This document shows positions 1 to 9,257 of a stretch of 64,000 bases of DNA, piece by piece. The translations under genes and the position numbers were made by a program. The stretch spans positions 1,364,001 to 1,428,000 of the forward strand of contig NZ_CP025197.1 in NCBI RefSeq assembly GCF_002844395.1, given 5' to 3'. Below the pieces are notes generated by a model. The model did not search any database. It saw only the letters and a program-made list of their open reading frames with translations, and was not told the origin of the DNA. Source of the stretch: Acetivibrio saccincola (GTDB lineage Bacteria > Bacillota > Clostridia > Acetivibrionales > Acetivibrionaceae). Position 1 is the stretch's first letter. The number at the start of each line of letters is the position of its first letter.

Positions 1-733
1 GGGAGTGTATAAGAATTCAGAAGATTTGTGGCTTGAAGTATCGGAATACATATATAAACAATATGACGTTGATTTTTTAGAGACGGTGTATATATCAGGA
101 GATGGGGCGTCATGGATAAGGCAAGGAGTTAACTGTCTTTCAAAAAGTAAATTTGTACTTGATAGATACCATCTTCAAAAATACGTAAGAGTTGCGACCA
201 CACATTTAAATGATGAAGCAATAAGCCAAGATTTACAGGAGGCTTTGAATTTATCTGATAAAAAAATGCTAACAAAGGTTTTTAAAAAGATAATTGAAAA
301 GACAGGCGATAATGAAAATAAAATAAAGGCTATAAAAAATGCAAAGCGATATATTTTAAATAATTGGGATGGTATAGAAATAAGGTCAAACAGAGGAATA
401 GTGGGTTGTAGTGCTGAAGGTCATGTGAGTCATGTATTTTCATCCCGTTTAAGTTCAAGACCTAAAGGCTGGTCGAGAAAAGGTGTAGAAAAGATGTCAA
501 AGCTAATAATATACAAGAAGAATGGCGGTAAGGTATATGACATAGTTATGGCACAAAAACAAAAAAAGTTAGCATCTAGTAGGCAAGAAATTCAGGAAAA
601 ATTAATTAAGGAATTAAAGAAGTCATCAAACAGGTATGAGAGTGTATGGAATAGTAATTTAACTGTTATTCATAAGGGGTGTAAAACTGGTTTATATAAA
701 GAATTAAGGCGTATTATAGGTATATGCGGATAG
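1..733 (+). CDS. ISLre2-family transposase, 3' part (copy 1)
   Basis: C-terminal half of the transposase, identical in translation to residues from about 237 onward of the full copy at 7084-8523. The reading frame is open from base 2 to the stop at 731-733. It contains the stretch with GDGASWI and LDRYHLQKY, where acidic and histidine residues of the predicted catalytic core lie. The N-terminal half is outside the window, so whether this copy is intact cannot be judged here. Confidence 0.9.
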   Translation, partial: GVYKNSEDLWLEVSEYIYKQYDVDFLETVYISGDGASWIRQGVNCLSKSKFVLDRYHLQKYVRVATTHLNDEAISQDLQEALNLSDKKMLTKVFKKIIEKTGDNENKIKAIKNAKRYILNNWDGIEIRSNRGIVGCSAEGHVSHVFSSRLSSRPKGWSRKGVEKMSKLIIYKKNGGKVYDIVMAQKQKKLASSRQEIQEKLIKELKKSSNRYESVWNSNLTVIHKGCKTGLYKELRRIIGICG

Positions 734-1239
734 GGATGAGGTAATAATAAAGCAAAAATTACGGGAAAGTTTACAAGTAAGCCTATCCAATAGGAATTAT
801 ACATATCTGGAAAAAAGACAAAGAAAAAGAAAAAACATAAAAAAAGAAAAAGAAAAGAAAAAAGCAAAACTTTAGTACCATGACCCGCGGAGCCCTACTA
901 CTTGTCAAGGCCGGGCTTTGCCCGCTTGTTTTAGCCTTGACAAAATGGAAAATGGTACAATAGAAATACTTTTTTCTTTTAAAAGTAGCGTTAAAATGTG
1001 AAGGAACATAGATAACAAAACGTACTAATTTGTCACAAGTATTGAGTAAAATGAATTCTTTATAGAAAGAAAGAGTTATATGGTATAATAGACAATAAGT
1101 TAGAGGAATTATAAAAGAAAATAAGGCTCAAAATGATGTAAAACACTTTCGTTACTAAGAGACCGTTATTTGAAATAGTTGCACAAATAAAAAATGGGAT
1201 GCCATCTACTTTTCTTTTTCCTACAATAAATTGACGCTA
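1..1239 (+). mobile_element. ISLre2-family insertion sequence, copy 1 (left part outside window)
   Basis: This stretch matches 7791-9029 base for base except at two positions (889 and 1084), so it is the right part of a second copy of the element described at 6965-9029. It holds the last 243 codons of the transposase and the full 500-base non-coding tail. The right end reads inward as tagcgtcaatttattgtagg. The left end, and so any target duplication on that side, lies outside the window. Same orientation as copy 2, with 5.7 kb of other genes between them. Confidence 0.9.
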
Positions 1240-1257
1240 TCGATGTTAAATAGATAA

Positions 1258-1286
1258 TTGACATTGCTTGGAATTAGTGATATTTT
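1258..1286 (+). promoter_or_regulatory. Sigma-A-type promoter for the transglutaminase-like gene
   Basis: TTGACA at 1258-1263, a 17-base spacer and TATTTT at 1281-1286. It begins only 18 bases outside the right end of IS copy 1, so it belongs to the flanking DNA rather than to the element. Confidence 0.6.
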
Positions 1287-1319
1287 GTTTATATTATAAA
1301 AACTTAAGGAGTGAGCGCA

Positions 1320-3998
1320 GTGAAAAGAAAAAATTTATTAGCTGTTGTATTGGTTATAGCTCTGGTTTTAAGTTTTATTAACCCGGTGGTCTATGCCAGA
1401 CAGGAAGAAATAACCGTACACTTTAACGGAGCAATAACAATGATTTTGGATGGGGAAGAGTTTATTCCTTTAGAAACAGACGGTTCGTATCTTATACCTG
1501 TAATTTACAATGGCCGTACATATCTTCCGGTAAGGGCATTGTGCGATGCTCTGAAATTATTCGTTGACTGGGATGCTTCCACCAAAACGGTTTCCATCGG
1601 AGGAGGTGAGTGGGTACCACCTCAAAAGGTAACTCCGAAAGGTTCAAAAGACAGAAGTCTTCGAACCGGTAAGGCATATAAAGATACTGATTTAAAAATG
1701 GTTTTGTATGGGAACCCATTCAATCCGAGAGAAGCAGACGGTACATTGGTTTATCCCATTTTGGTTAACAACAGAACATATTTACCTCTTAGGGCATTGT
1801 GTGATGCGGTGGGAGTGGATGTGCAATGGGACGGAAATACAAGCACAATAACCATGACCAGCACCGGCAAAGGTCCGAAAAAGGACGGGGAATATATACA
1901 TGATGGTAGTACCTATGAAGAAAATATTTCTTATTTTCAGGATCTTGAGCCCATTTATAATGTATCCGAGGATCAGGTATTTAAATTTAAGTTAAAGCTT
2001 TCAGATGCTCCTTTTGCGTCTTTTGGCATTAAAAATATGTTTAAGGTGTTTTCCGATAGGGATTGTACTACGGAGTTGATAGCAAGAGTTGATTACGATG
2101 AAGAATCAAACATTATTACAATAAAGCCTGATGACTCTTCATGGGGAATGTACCCAAGAAAAGGTGTTGATGTCAAAGGCCTGTCATGGGGTGGATTGCA
2201 AAAATATTACATAGTTATTTATCATGACTTAAATGCTACGGAAGTAACTAAGTTGAGCAAACCAATGAGACTAATGTTTACAGTGGGTTCCGACATTCCG
2301 ATACCTACTGTGAAGGTTAAAAAGGACAATAACGGGAATATAATTCTTACTTGGAATAAAATAGAGGGTGCGCAAAAATATAAGATTTACAGAGGCAGCA
2401 GATATGAGATGGAGCTTTTAAAAGAAACAACAGAGAACAGTATGTCAATGACTGCGGAAGAATATGCTGATGTTGTTATGAACTCTTATTTGTCGGATGT
2501 ATATAGCTATGCAGTTACGTCAGTAGTTGGCGGGAAGGAATCCAGACTTAGCAATATAATAGAAGGAGAGGACTATATTTCAATAGCACCGAGTAAATTG
2601 ACAGCCTCCAGTTATTACTATGTCGGAGAGGATTTTGATTATGAGAATATCTTTTCACTTCCCAAATCCGTGAGTGTCGATTATCTTGAGTATATTTCCA
2701 GCGATGTTCCCGGAAGATTTGGAAGTTATAAAACTTCAAACCATAAAGTAGTATGGGATTTTTCAAAGGATAGCGACGAATATTTCCCAACCTATGAAGG
2801 TAAGGTTTTAGGAACTAACTTCAAACTGAAGGCTACTTTTTATGATGGTCCTCCGACCTCTGACGAAATAGCAATGTTTTTGGATGATTCAAAATCCTCT
2901 GAAAATACAATTATAGGCGGAGCGGAGGATTTGAAGGATATTATAGATATTAAATCCGTTCCCGACGCCGATGAGATTAGCTCTGGCATTCAAAGCAATG
3001 ATAATGTCGTTGAAGTAGCCGAAACAACTACAGAAAACCGGAAGCCCTTTGAGCAGGTTTTGGTTGAAGGTTTGATGGAGAGAAAAAAATCAATATATGT
3101 GGGAAATTACCCGGAGGCTGAGGATTCCACATATCTTGAGGATGTTATTTTAAAGGTTATAGTACAAAACCCGTTAATTCTCGATGAGAGCCGTTTTGGA
3201 TATGATTATAGGACAAAATCCGTATTGGTTGAGTATAAATCCACTGCGGAAGTGGTTGAGAAAAAACAGAAAGAAATAAAGGAAAAGGTTAAAAGTGTTG
3301 TGGAACAGGTTATTAAGCCCGGCATGTCGTTATATGAAAAGGAGTTGGCTTTGCACGATTGGTTGGTTGATAACGGAGAATACCATCATGAAATATTGGA
3401 CGCATACTTTGAAGGAAAATCCCTTAATGAAATAGCTGAGATTTATCCCGATTCCTTTAATGCATACGGAATACTGATTAACGGTCTGGGAGTATGTCAG
3501 AGCTATGCGGAAGCCTTCAAGCTGCTGTGTGATGAAGCCGGTGTTCCTTGTGTTGTTGCTACCGGAGATCTTCAGACCGTTCCTCATGCATGGAATATGG
3601 TAAAGATAGGTGAGAAATGGGCCCATGTTGACGTGACCAATAATGACATAGGAATAGATTATCCGGTGTTTAATGCTACAGATAATTCAATAGCACTGGA
3701 ATACGCATTGAACAGCGAGTTTGAAATTGACAGCCATCTGGTAAATTATGTTGCAGATTCATATGAGTATGATTATTATTATGTCAATGATTTATATGCC
3801 AGCAGTCCTGAAGAATTAAAGGAAAAGCTTATTGACTCCTTCAGTGACCCTGATGAACAATACAGCATTAAAATATTAAACTGGGCTCCGACTCAGGATG
3901 AAATAATGGATTGTTTCAGCGAGGTATATATGGAGTATAATAAACCTGCCAGCTTATCGATGTTTGCATCGGTATTGTATGGAAAGAAAGAGGAATAA
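1320..3998 (+). CDS. Secreted protein with copper-amine-oxidase-type N domains and a transglutaminase-like domain
   Basis: An 892-residue exported protein. Residues 1-27 form a signal peptide ending after VVYA. Two copies of the clostridial copper-amine-oxidase N-terminal-like domain follow (about 30-97 and 122-182, each with the NGRTYLPVRALCDA or NNRTYLPLRALCDA motif); these are cell-surface modules, not oxidases. A fibronectin-III-like segment lies near 330-415. The C-terminal third carries a transglutaminase/protease-like core: Cys in GLGVCQSYAEAF, His in VPHAWNMV and Asp in AHVDVTNND make a complete Cys-His-Asp triad. The start is taken at GTG 1320, because AAGGAG at 1306-1311 would overlap the in-frame GTG at 1311. 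It probably acts on wall peptides or proteins outside the cell; the substrate is unknown. Confidence 0.85.
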   Translation: MKRKNLLAVVLVIALVLSFINPVVYARQEEITVHFNGAITMILDGEEFIPLETDGSYLIPVIYNGRTYLPVRALCDALKLFVDWDASTKTVSIGGGEWVPPQKVTPKGSKDRSLRTGKAYKDTDLKMVLYGNPFNPREADGTLVYPILVNNRTYLPLRALCDAVGVDVQWDGNTSTITMTSTGKGPKKDGEYIHDGSTYEENISYFQDLEPIYNVSEDQVFKFKLKLSDAPFASFGIKNMFKVFSDRDCTTELIARVDYDEESNIITIKPDDSSWGMYPRKGVDVKGLSWGGLQKYYIVIYHDLNATEVTKLSKPMRLMFTVGSDIPIPTVKVKKDNNGNIILTWNKIEGAQKYKIYRGSRYEMELLKETTENSMSMTAEEYADVVMNSYLSDVYSYAVTSVVGGKESRLSNIIEGEDYISIAPSKLTASSYYYVGEDFDYENIFSLPKSVSVDYLEYISSDVPGRFGSYKTSNHKVVWDFSKDSDEYFPTYEGKVLGTNFKLKATFYDGPPTSDEIAMFLDDSKSSENTIIGGAEDLKDIIDIKSVPDADEISSGIQSNDNVVEVAETTTENRKPFEQVLVEGLMERKKSIYVGNYPEAEDSTYLEDVILKVIVQNPLILDESRFGYDYRTKSVLVEYKSTAEVVEKKQKEIKEKVKSVVEQVIKPGMSLYEKELALHDWLVDNGEYHHEILDAYFEGKSLNEIAEIYPDSFNAYGILINGLGVCQSYAEAFKLLCDEAGVPCVVATGDLQTVPHAWNMVKIGEKWAHVDVTNNDIGIDYPVFNATDNSIALEYALNSEFEIDSHLVNYVADSYEYDYYYVNDLYASSPEELKEKLIDSFSDPDEQYSIKILNWAPTQDEIMDCFSEVYMEYNKPASLSMFASVLYGKKEE

Positions 3999-4038
3999 TG
4001 ATGAGTAAGCAGTACTTTTAAATTGCTTGGCTAGAATA

Positions 4039-4090
4039 GGCTTTAAAAACCTTGGAACATATTGTTTCTCGGTTTTTAAGGCCTTTTTTT
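4039..4090 (+). terminator. Intrinsic terminator after the transglutaminase-like gene
   Basis: Inverted repeat ggctttaaaaacc (4039-4051) with ggtttttaaggcc (4071-4083), followed by seven Ts. Confidence 0.85.
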
Positions 4091-4282
4091 CATTTGTGGC
4101 TTCTATACGAAAAGAATGTATAATAAATATATAAATACATTTGATTTAATTGCTGTTATATGACTGTTGTGAAGAGTAATAATGTATGATATTATTCATA
4201 TATAATAAACAAAATAATATCCGGAAATAGTTTTAACACTGCGCTTTACAAAGCATGATTTTGCGAACGGAGGATTACGGCA

Positions 4283-5119
4283 TTGGATAACAGATTTGAT
4301 AAAAGCAAAGATGTAACCCATGTATCAATTAACGGCATAGAATTGATCCAGTTTAATAACTTGTTAAAATATAAGGATGTTATTACCCACTGTTTTACCA
4401 CCAGGCACGGAGGGGTAAGCCAAAAACCCTATGAGTCGTTGAACATGGCCTTTAATAAAAAGGATGAAAGAGAAAATGTGGAAGAAAACTACAGAAGGGT
4501 GGCTAAGGCGCTGGAAATTGAAATTGAGAACATGGTTCTTTCAAATCAGGTGCATGATAGCAAAATTCGGGTGGTAACCGAGGAGGACAGAGGCAAGGGC
4601 ATTATAAGGCAGAGCGATATAATTGGATTTGACGGACTTGCTACAAACAGAAGAAAAGTGGCACTGGTTACCTTTTATGCCGACTGTGTACCTGTTTTTC
4701 TGTTTGATCCGGTAAAAACCGTAATTTCAATTGCTCATTCCGGCTGGCGCGGTACGGTGAAGGAAATAGCAAAAGAGGCTGTAAGGAAAATGAAAGATGC
4801 TTTTTTTTGCGAACCGAAGGATATCTTGGCAGCGATAGGTCCCTCAATCGGCAGGTGCTGTTTTGAGGTGGGGGATGAGGTATATAGGGAATTTGAAGCA
4901 AACATTGAGTGGAGCACGAAATACTGTGAAAAAAAAGACGGGAAATGGTATTTTGATCTTCCTGCGGTAATTAAAAACAGTCTTTTAAATGAAGGGCTTG
5001 CGGATGATAATATTGTTTTAAGCGGTATATGTACCAAATGCAACAAAGACATGTTTTTTTCACACCGGGGCGACAATGGCAAAACCGGGACTCTTGCGGG
5101 TATTATGATGATTAATTGA
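4283..5119 (+). CDS. pgeF: PgeF/YfiH laccase-domain protein
   Basis: A 278-residue member of the multicopper-polyphenol-oxidase / YfiH (PF02578) family. Family motifs are in order: CFTTRHGGVS (about 37-46), NQVHDS, ADCVPVFLFD, AHSGWRGT and GPSIGRCCFEVG. The His and Cys residues in QVH, ADC and AHSGWRG form the metal site. Members have been reported as purine nucleoside phosphorylases/adenosine deaminases and, in E. coli, as a peptidoglycan editing factor; which applies here cannot be told. The start is TTG at 4283, chosen because ACGGAGGA lies 9 bases upstream. It stands alone between a terminator and a repeated spacer. Confidence 0.88.
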   Translation: MDNRFDKSKDVTHVSINGIELIQFNNLLKYKDVITHCFTTRHGGVSQKPYESLNMAFNKKDERENVEENYRRVAKALEIEIENMVLSNQVHDSKIRVVTEEDRGKGIIRQSDIIGFDGLATNRRKVALVTFYADCVPVFLFDPVKTVISIAHSGWRGTVKEIAKEAVRKMKDAFFCEPKDILAAIGPSIGRCCFEVGDEVYREFEANIEWSTKYCEKKDGKWYFDLPAVIKNSLLNEGLADDNIVLSGICTKCNKDMFFSHRGDNGKTGTLAGIMMIN

Positions 5120-5190
5120 TTATATGATTGAAAAAAGACAAGTTTATCGATTATTGAAAAAAGAAAAGTTTGACAATGATTGAAAATGAG
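5115..5190 (+). repeat. Degenerate tandem repeat in the pgeF-SBP spacer
   Basis: Imperfect head-to-tail copies of a roughly 23-30 base unit (gattattgaaaaaagaaaag and variants) start right at the pgeF stop codon; a third copy is partial. Nothing coding is seen. It is one of several such junction repeats in this window. Confidence 0.6.
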
Positions 5191-5281
5191 GGATCATTAC
5201 TGGCAGTTGATATTATACAAAGGAAAAAGTTTTATCAGTACCGGTGTATTGATAAAAATATAAATCAGGGAGAGATACGTT

Positions 5282-6955
5282 TTGAAAAAGAGGACGTTAT
5301 TGCTTGTTGTATTTATATTCATAAATGTGCTAATAACAGGCTGCAATGTGGATTTAAACAGTCTTTTGGGTGAAAATTCAGGTAACGATTACAGTTTTTT
5401 AAATAATGATATAGATGATATATTGGATACCGGGCCTGTAAAAAGCGGTGTATTGAACCTGTTTTCCACCGCTCCCGATACTCTGAATCCGATATTGACG
5501 GCTAATGCCTTTGTCAAGGATTATTCTTGCTTTATATATGAAAGTCTTGTTAAGCTCAATGATAAGCAAAAACCCGTACCGGTGTTGGCAGAGAGATGGG
5601 AGCCGTCTGAAGGCGGAAAGGTGTGGACTTTTTATTTAAGGGACAATGTTTACTGGCATGATAACATTCGTTTATCGGCGGAGGATGTGGAATTTACGGC
5701 AAGTACCATAGTGAATGCCGGTTCCAAAAGCCCCTATGCCTCCAGCTTTAAAAATGTTGTAAGCTTTTCGGCTGTTGACTCAAAAACCTTCAGGGTTGAA
5801 ATGGACGGTCCCAATTCCTTTACTCCCGAGCTTATGACTTTTCCCATAATTCCAAAACATTATTACTTGGGGGAAGACATTATGAATACGCCAAAAAATG
5901 ACAGACCTATCGGGACAGGGCCGTATAAATTTGTAGAGTATAGAGAGAACGAGTTTATAAGACTTGAGGACAATGAGAGCTGGTGGAAAAATTCCGATAC
6001 AGATGAGAGCGGGCTTACCTTGCCGTATATCACGGAGATTAATATAAAAATATACGGAAAGGACAGTTCTGTAACCAATGCCTTTCAGTCCAGGGAAGTT
6101 GACATGATCATAGCCGATACAAAGAATTGGATCGGTTACAGCGGAAGATCGGATATAACTCTTAAGAAATATGTGAGCAACAGGTTTGAATTTATTGCCT
6201 TTAACCTGTCCAACAAAATTCTCAAGGAAAAAGAAGTAAGAAAAGCGATAGCCTATGCTGTTGACCGGAGCAAGCTTGTAAATGATGTTATGCCCGGTGA
6301 GGCAGTGGTGTCGGACTTGCCTGTAATTCCGGATACATGGTTGTATGATACAAACATTGTTTCCTATGAAAGGGATGTTGAAAAAGCAAAGCAAATACTT
6401 AATGACAGTGGGTGGACGGAGAGAAACGGTGTTTTATACAAGAGGATAAACGGTGTTAATACTTCTCTTACTCTGGAGTTATTGGTGAATACCGATAACG
6501 AACGTAGACTCGAGGTGGCAAAGGAAATACAAGGCCAGCTTCAGGAAGTGGGAATTGCTCTGAATATCAAAGAGGTAACATGGGAAGATGAGCTAAATAA
6601 AGTAAAATCCGGTAAGTTTGATATGGCTTTTGTTGGATGTAATGTGCCGTCAATACCGGACATATCCTTTTTGTACTCATCGGCTGAAATCGGAACGGGT
6701 ATTAATATTGCCGGCTACGAAAATGAGATTGTAGATAGTTATTTGTCTATGATTTTACGGGAAACAGACTCATCAATGAAGAAAGCATATTTTATTAACA
6801 TGAAAGAAGCAATATACGAGGATATGCCGTATCTCGGATTATATTTCTTTTACGATGCGGCTATATACAACAAAAGAATCAGGGGAGAGTTTAACCCTTG
6901 TATATGGAGCAAGTATGATAATTTTGCAAAATGGTATATACCTGATGTGGAATAG
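5282..6955 (+). CDS. Family 5 extracellular solute-binding lipoprotein (OppA/DppA type)
   Basis: A 557-residue ABC-importer binding protein. Residues 1-20 are a lipoprotein signal ending in the lipobox LITGC, so Cys21 is the lipidated N terminus on the outer face of the membrane. The SBP_bac_5 fold follows, with the recognisable segments LNPILTANAFVKDY, LAERWEPSEGGKVWTFYLRD and IGTGPYKFVEY. Such proteins bind oligopeptides, dipeptides or nickel. No permease or ATPase gene adjoins it, so it is an orphan binding protein here. The start is TTG 5282 behind GGGAGAG. The stop lies only 9 bases before the left end of IS copy 2, so downstream partner genes may have been displaced. Confidence 0.88.
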   Translation: MKKRTLLLVVFIFINVLITGCNVDLNSLLGENSGNDYSFLNNDIDDILDTGPVKSGVLNLFSTAPDTLNPILTANAFVKDYSCFIYESLVKLNDKQKPVPVLAERWEPSEGGKVWTFYLRDNVYWHDNIRLSAEDVEFTASTIVNAGSKSPYASSFKNVVSFSAVDSKTFRVEMDGPNSFTPELMTFPIIPKHYYLGEDIMNTPKNDRPIGTGPYKFVEYRENEFIRLEDNESWWKNSDTDESGLTLPYITEINIKIYGKDSSVTNAFQSREVDMIIADTKNWIGYSGRSDITLKKYVSNRFEFIAFNLSNKILKEKEVRKAIAYAVDRSKLVNDVMPGEAVVSDLPVIPDTWLYDTNIVSYERDVEKAKQILNDSGWTERNGVLYKRINGVNTSLTLELLVNTDNERRLEVAKEIQGQLQEVGIALNIKEVTWEDELNKVKSGKFDMAFVGCNVPSIPDISFLYSSAEIGTGINIAGYENEIVDSYLSMILRETDSSMKKAYFINMKEAIYEDMPYLGLYFFYDAAIYNKRIRGEFNPCIWSKYDNFAKWYIPDVE

Positions 6956-7083
6956 TTTTAAAGTTAGCGTAAAGTTATTGTAGGGAATGAGACATAAAAT
7001 ACCATATATAATTGAAAAGAAGATGACATCCTGTTAAGATATTAATTAAGCAAAAATAATAAATAGAAAGGATGACATCTTCT

Positions 7084-8523
7084 ATGTATAATAGTATACA
7101 ACATTTTAATGAATTTGGGGTAAAAAGAATTGAAAAAAAGATAAAAAATTTTATTGAAGAAGGAAAAGACTTAGCTGATCTTGTTCTTGGTCTAAAAGAA
7201 GATTTATTTAAACTTGGACGCGATATACTTAAAGAAGTGCTTGAAGATATGGATGAATATTTCCGTAACTGTGAAATAAGGAAACAGTATTGGGAAATTA
7301 TAAGAAAAGATAAAACAGCTATTTTAACGACATTTGGAACACTAAGTTATAACAGGACATATTTTAAGCATAAGGAAAATGGTAATAGACAACACCTAGT
7401 CGACAGGATTGTAGGTGTAGAACCACATGACAGAGTAAGTGCCGATGTTGTAATTAATGCAATAGATGAAGCAGCTGACAGCAGCTACAGAAAGGCAGGA
7501 GAAAAGGCGACATATATTGATGAAATCAGCAAACAAGCAGTGATGAATAAAATACATAATATTGAAATAGTTGAGCCTGAAATAAAAGTAGATAAAAAGA
7601 GAGAAGTAAAAATATTGTATGTTGAGGCCGATGAGGACCATGTAGCATTACAACAAAAAAGTATATTGAGACAGAATGAGAAGGGCAAGAGAAATACAAT
7701 TATGCCAAAACTTGTATATGTGCATGAGGGAATTGACTTTGAAAAAAGTAATAAGAAGAGAAAAGTATTAAAGAATGTTCGATATTTTGGGGGAGTGTAT
7801 AAGAATTCAGAAGATTTGTGGCTTGAAGTATCGGAATACATATATAAACAATATGACGTTGATTTTTTAGAGACGGTGTATATATCAGGAGATGGGGCGT
7901 CATGGATAAGGCAAGGAGTTAACTGTCTTTCAAAAAGTAAATTTGTACTTGATAGATACCATCTTCAAAAATACGTAAGAGTTGCGACCACACATTTAAA
8001 TGATGAAGCAATAAGCCAAGATTTACAGGAGGCTTTGAATTTATCTGATAAAAAAATGCTAACAAAGGTTTTTAAAAAGATAATTGAAAAGACAGGCGAT
8101 AATGAAAATAAAATAAAGGCTATAAAAAATGCAAAGCGATATATTTTAAATAATTGGGATGGTATAGAAATAAGGTCAAACAGAGGAATAGTGGGTTGTA
8201 GTGCTGAAGGTCATGTGAGTCATGTATTTTCATCCCGTTTAAGTTCAAGACCTAAAGGCTGGTCGAGAAAAGGTGTAGAAAAGATGTCAAAGCTAATAAT
8301 ATACAAGAAGAATGGCGGTAAGGTATATGACATAGTTATGGCACAAAAACAAAAAAAGTTAGCATCTAGTAGGCAAGAAATTCAGGAAAAATTAATTAAG
8401 GAATTAAAGAAGTCATCAAACAGGTATGAGAGTGTATGGAATAGTAATTTAACTGTTATTCATAAGGGGTGTAAAACTGGTTTATATAAAGAATTAAGGC
8501 GTATTATAGGTATATGCGGATAG
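7084..8523 (+). CDS. ISLre2-family (UPF0236) transposase
   Basis: A 479-residue transposase of the ISLre2 / UPF0236 family, recognised by overall pattern, including the N-terminal segment with KTAILTTFGTLSYNRTYF, the ILYVEADEDHVALQ segment and the GDGASWI, LDRYHLQKY core. Start is ATG 7084, set by AAAGGA at 7067-7072; an ATG at 7072 overlaps that site. It catalyses movement of the element. The protein stops at GICG, but an open stretch of about 49 codons with protein-like composition continues in another frame past the stop. Confidence 0.92.
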   Translation: MYNSIQHFNEFGVKRIEKKIKNFIEEGKDLADLVLGLKEDLFKLGRDILKEVLEDMDEYFRNCEIRKQYWEIIRKDKTAILTTFGTLSYNRTYFKHKENGNRQHLVDRIVGVEPHDRVSADVVINAIDEAADSSYRKAGEKATYIDEISKQAVMNKIHNIEIVEPEIKVDKKREVKILYVEADEDHVALQQKSILRQNEKGKRNTIMPKLVYVHEGIDFEKSNKKRKVLKNVRYFGGVYKNSEDLWLEVSEYIYKQYDVDFLETVYISGDGASWIRQGVNCLSKSKFVLDRYHLQKYVRVATTHLNDEAISQDLQEALNLSDKKMLTKVFKKIIEKTGDNENKIKAIKNAKRYILNNWDGIEIRSNRGIVGCSAEGHVSHVFSSRLSSRPKGWSRKGVEKMSKLIIYKKNGGKVYDIVMAQKQKKLASSRQEIQEKLIKELKKSSNRYESVWNSNLTVIHKGCKTGLYKELRRIIGICG

Positions 8524-8664
8524 GGATGAGGTAATAATAAAGCAAAAATTACGGGAAAGTTTACAAGTAAGCCTATCCAATAGGAATTATACATATCTGG
8601 AAAAAAGACAAAGAAAAAGAAAAAACATAAAAAAAGAAAAAGAAAAGAAAAAAGCAAAACTTTA

Positions 8665-8748
8665 GTACCATGACCCGCGAAGCCCTACTACTTGTCAAGG
8701 CCGGGCTTTGCCCGCTTGTTTTAGCCTTGACAAAATGGAAAATGGTAC
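8665..8748 (+). other. Three-tier nested inverted repeat in the IS tail
   Basis: Outer arms GTACCAT (8665-8671) and ATGGTAC (8742-8748), middle arms TTGTCAAGGC (8692-8701) and GCCTTGACAA (8724-8733), inner arms CGGGC (8702-8706) and GCCCG (8710-8714). The same structure lies at 875-958 in copy 1, where one of the two inter-copy differences falls in its loop. No long T-run follows. It may be a transcription barrier or a structured RNA of the element. Confidence 0.6.
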
Positions 8749-9047
8749 AATAGAAATACTTTTTTCTTTTAAAAGTAGCGTTAAAATGTGAAGGAACATA
8801 GATAACAAAACGTACTAATTTGTCACAAGTATTGAGTAAAATGAATTCTTTATAGAAAGAAAGAGTTATATGGAATAATAGACAATAAGTTAGAGGAATT
8901 ATAAAAGAAAATAAGGCTCAAAATGATGTAAAACACTTTCGTTACTAAGAGACCGTTATTTGAAATAGTTGCACAAATAAAAAATGGGATGCCATCTACT
9001 TTTCTTTTTCCTACAATAAATTGACGCTATCAGCGGTTGTTTAGTTC

Positions 9048-9076
9048 TTGACATCCAATTAATACTTTTATATAAT
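9048..9076 (+). promoter_or_regulatory. Consensus sigma-A promoter for the HIT gene
   Basis: TTGACA at 9048-9053, 17-base spacer, TATAAT at 9071-9076: a perfect match to the vegetative consensus. It starts 18 bases outside IS copy 2 and gives a leader of about 170 bases. Confidence 0.8.
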
Positions 9077-9115
9077 TTATTTAACGGAACTTTATACCTA
9101 AGATTGCTAATTTAA

Positions 9116-9146
9116 AAAGGGAGTTTTTATGTAATAAACTTCCTTT
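9116..9146 (+). promoter_or_regulatory. Leader hairpin with a start-stop codon pair in the loop
   Basis: Arms aaagggagttt (9116-9126) and aaacttccttt (9136-9146) pair over 11 positions with one G-U. The left arm contains a ribosome-binding-like GGGAG, and the loop contains ATG TAA (9129-9134), a start codon directly followed by a stop. It lies in the leader between the promoter at 9048 and the HIT gene. Confidence 0.45.
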
Positions 9147-9257
9147 AAATTAATTTTACAAATACTTTATATGGTGGAAAGACTGAAATTACTCAATTAG
9201 CCAGGATTATTAGAAAAATACCTTATAAATAAAGAGGGAAAAAAGGGGAATCTTAAA

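Larger units (their letters stand above)
6965..9029 (+). mobile_element. ISLre2-family insertion sequence, copy 2 (complete)
   Basis: A 2065-base element with imperfect terminal inverted repeats: left tagcgtaaagttattgtagg (6965-6984) and, on the other strand, right tagcgtcaatttattgtagg (from 9029 inward), 18 of 20 identical. Subterminal motifs GATGACATC at 7022-7030 and 7071-7079, and GATGCCATC at 8988-8996, may be transposase-binding sites. It carries one transposase gene and a 500-base tail with a large nested hairpin. No target duplication is visible: the 9 bases on the left (ttttaaagt) and right (tcagcggtt) differ. Confidence 0.85.

Noticed and set aside
5170-5373. 67-codon frame before the binding-protein gene
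   Set aside because: It overlaps the lipoprotein signal sequence in another frame and starts within a repeated spacer.
5780-6394. 204-codon open frame on the minus strand inside the binding-protein gene
   Set aside because: It is the antisense shadow of a well-supported SBP_bac_5 gene and has no RBS or family motif.
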